The notes under the pieces: model-generated | Databases searched by the model: none | Seen by the model: only the letters and a program-made list of their open reading frames with translations | What the model was told of the DNA's origin: nothing | Made by a program: the position numbers and the translations under genes | Shown: positions 63,228-64,000 of the stretch, piece after piece | How positions within the stretch are numbered: position 1 is the first letter of the stretch | How the letters are laid out: each line of letters opens with the position of its first letter | Assembly: GCF_024586915.1 (NCBI RefSeq) | Contig: NZ_JANBVS010000010.1 | Span: forward strand, 1-64,000 | Source of the DNA: Bradyrhizobium sp. SRS-191 | GTDB taxonomy: Bacteria; Pseudomonadota; Alphaproteobacteria; Rhizobiales; Xanthobacteraceae | Direction: 5' to 3' | Length of the DNA: 64,000 nt

Positions 63228-64000
63228 CTAACGAGCGAACTCGGCGCATTCGGGTGATGGTGGCATCCCCCAGACGTCGCGCGGCAGCCCGACCCAGACT
63301 TTCGGACGCTGCGGACGATCGCGGTGCCAAGGACGCGGATCGAAATAGCCGAGGTCTTCGTCGATCATCCGATCGAGATCGTGAAACAGCTCGACCAGAT
63401 GGCCATCGGGATTGCGGTGGTAGACGGCCGTGTTGTGGCCCGGGCCGTGGCGGACCGGTCCCCACAGGATATTGAGCTTCTGGCGAGCGAGATGATCGCA
63501 AGCCTGTTGCATGTGGGACGGGCCGCGCAATTCGAATGCGAGGTGATGGAGGCTGCGCACGGGCGCACGGGCGAAGTTCAGCGTATGATGGTCGTAGCCG
63601 CTGCGCATGAAGACGAAACGGTCCTCGATCCAATCGGAGACCCGCAAGCCCATGACGCTTGCGCAGAAGTTCGATGTCGCGAGCGGGTCGGGTGTCCTGA
63701 GCGCGACATGGCCCAGCTTGGTGACAGCGAGCGCGCCAATCCGCTCCTGCGCCGGCGTCGGGGTCCAGCCCTGGATCAACTCAAACCGTGTTCCCTCGGG
63801 ATCGATGAACGAGAGCAGACGGGACACCCCCGGCAGTGGATCACTCCGCAGTTCTGTATGCAGATCCAAGCGCTTCAGGGCCGCACCCAGCGCCTCCATC
63901 TCCACGCCAGGTGCGATCTCGAACGCAATACTCGCCAAAGCCGCCTCGCCTGGCTCGATCACAAGCGAGAGCTGCTCGGAATCGCTGGCAAGAAAAATGC
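63228..64000 (-). CDS. VOC family / type I extradiol dioxygenase-like protein (5' end outside window)
   Basis: At least 257 residues; the frame stays open through base 64000 with protein-like sequence (FLASDSEQLSLVIEPGE), so the start is beyond the window and the GTG at 63962 is not the start. Two tandem VOC folds are seen. The C-terminal one carries the expected metal ligands: His in KLGHVALRT, His in SLHHLAFEL and Glu in GHLVELF. This pattern fits ring-cleaving extradiol dioxygenases of the dihydroxybiphenyl type. It precedes the second binding-protein gene by 81 bp and may process the aromatic acid that is imported. Confidence 0.85.
   Translation of the reverse strand, partial: IFLASDSEQLSLVIEPGEAALASIAFEIAPGVEMEALGAALKRLDLHTELRSDPLPGVSRLLSFIDPEGTRFELIQGWTPTPAQERIGALAVTKLGHVALRTPDPLATSNFCASVMGLRVSDWIEDRFVFMRSGYDHHTLNFARAPVRSLHHLAFELRGPSHMQQACDHLARQKLNILWGPVRHGPGHNTAVYHRNPDGHLVELFHDLDRMIDEDLGYFDPRPWHRDRPQRPKVWVGLPRDVWGMPPSPECAEFAR

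Noticed and set aside
1..64000. tRNA, rRNA, riboswitch, insertion sequence or phage genes
   Set aside because: None recognised on either strand.

Overview
The window is high-GC DNA with the look of a Bradyrhizobium-type alphaproteobacterium. Supporting this are the two related copies of a hairpin-rich intergenic repeat (30362-30539 and 52991-53169), the palindromic intergenic mosaic at 53451-53824, and a tripartite tricarboxylate transporter with two Bug-type binding proteins. The genus is an inference from sequence style and memory, not from a database search.

Region 1 (1-30210) is the right-hand part of a hybrid NRPS-PKS biosynthetic locus transcribed leftward and running off the left edge. 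In order of transcription it holds: a fatty acyl-AMP ligase with ACP (27161-25023); an NRPS with C-A[monooxygenase inserted]-PCP-Cy-A-PCP-Ox (25030-16676); a PKS with KS-AT-KR-ACP (16627-12008); an NRPS with C-A-PCP-C-A-PCP (11940-5422); and an NRPS with docking-C-A-PCP-C-A... that is cut by the window edge (5425-<1). Binding-pocket residues read by eye suggest Gly, Cys (made into a thiazole), malonyl (reduced to a beta-hydroxy unit), an Asp-like residue, a beta-alanine-like residue, Val, then another Gly-type residue. Upstream lie a PvdQ/penicillin-acylase-type hydrolase with its own terminator and a divergent MbtH-like gene. Fatty-acyl start plus a dedicated acylase suggests a lipopeptide whose acyl chain may be removed on export. 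No thioesterase, exporter or phosphopantetheinyl transferase is inside the window.

Region 2 (30211-32855) is a small patchwork: a repeat element, a MarR regulator, an NTF2/SnoaL-like protein with a palindrome over its promoter, a broken oligopeptide-type ABC ATPase fragment, and a PAPS-dependent sulfotransferase.

Region 3 (32875-52808) is dominated by one 17.4-kb gene for a 5796-residue repetitive surface protein. It has an N-terminal FecR-like region, cadherin/VCBS-type repeats, Gly-rich beta-strand repeats, Ig-like repeats and an RTX-like C-terminus expected to be exported by type I secretion. A CadC-like winged-helix/TPR regulator is divergent from it across an 824-bp gap that carries repeated TTTCTGAA sites.

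Region 4 (52809-53955) is a 1.1-kb gene-free block of dispersed repeats and palindromes between convergent genes.

Region 5 (53956-64000) is a carboxylate uptake and CoA-catabolism locus: an ADP-forming acyl-CoA ligase, a crotonase-family enzyme, two Bug-type solute-binding proteins, an IclR regulator, TctB/TctA, a D-2-hydroxyacid dehydrogenase, and a VOC/extradiol-dioxygenase-like protein cut by the right edge. Three copies of TTCCA-N5-TGGAA lie at the regulatory positions of these genes and define a probable IclR regulon.
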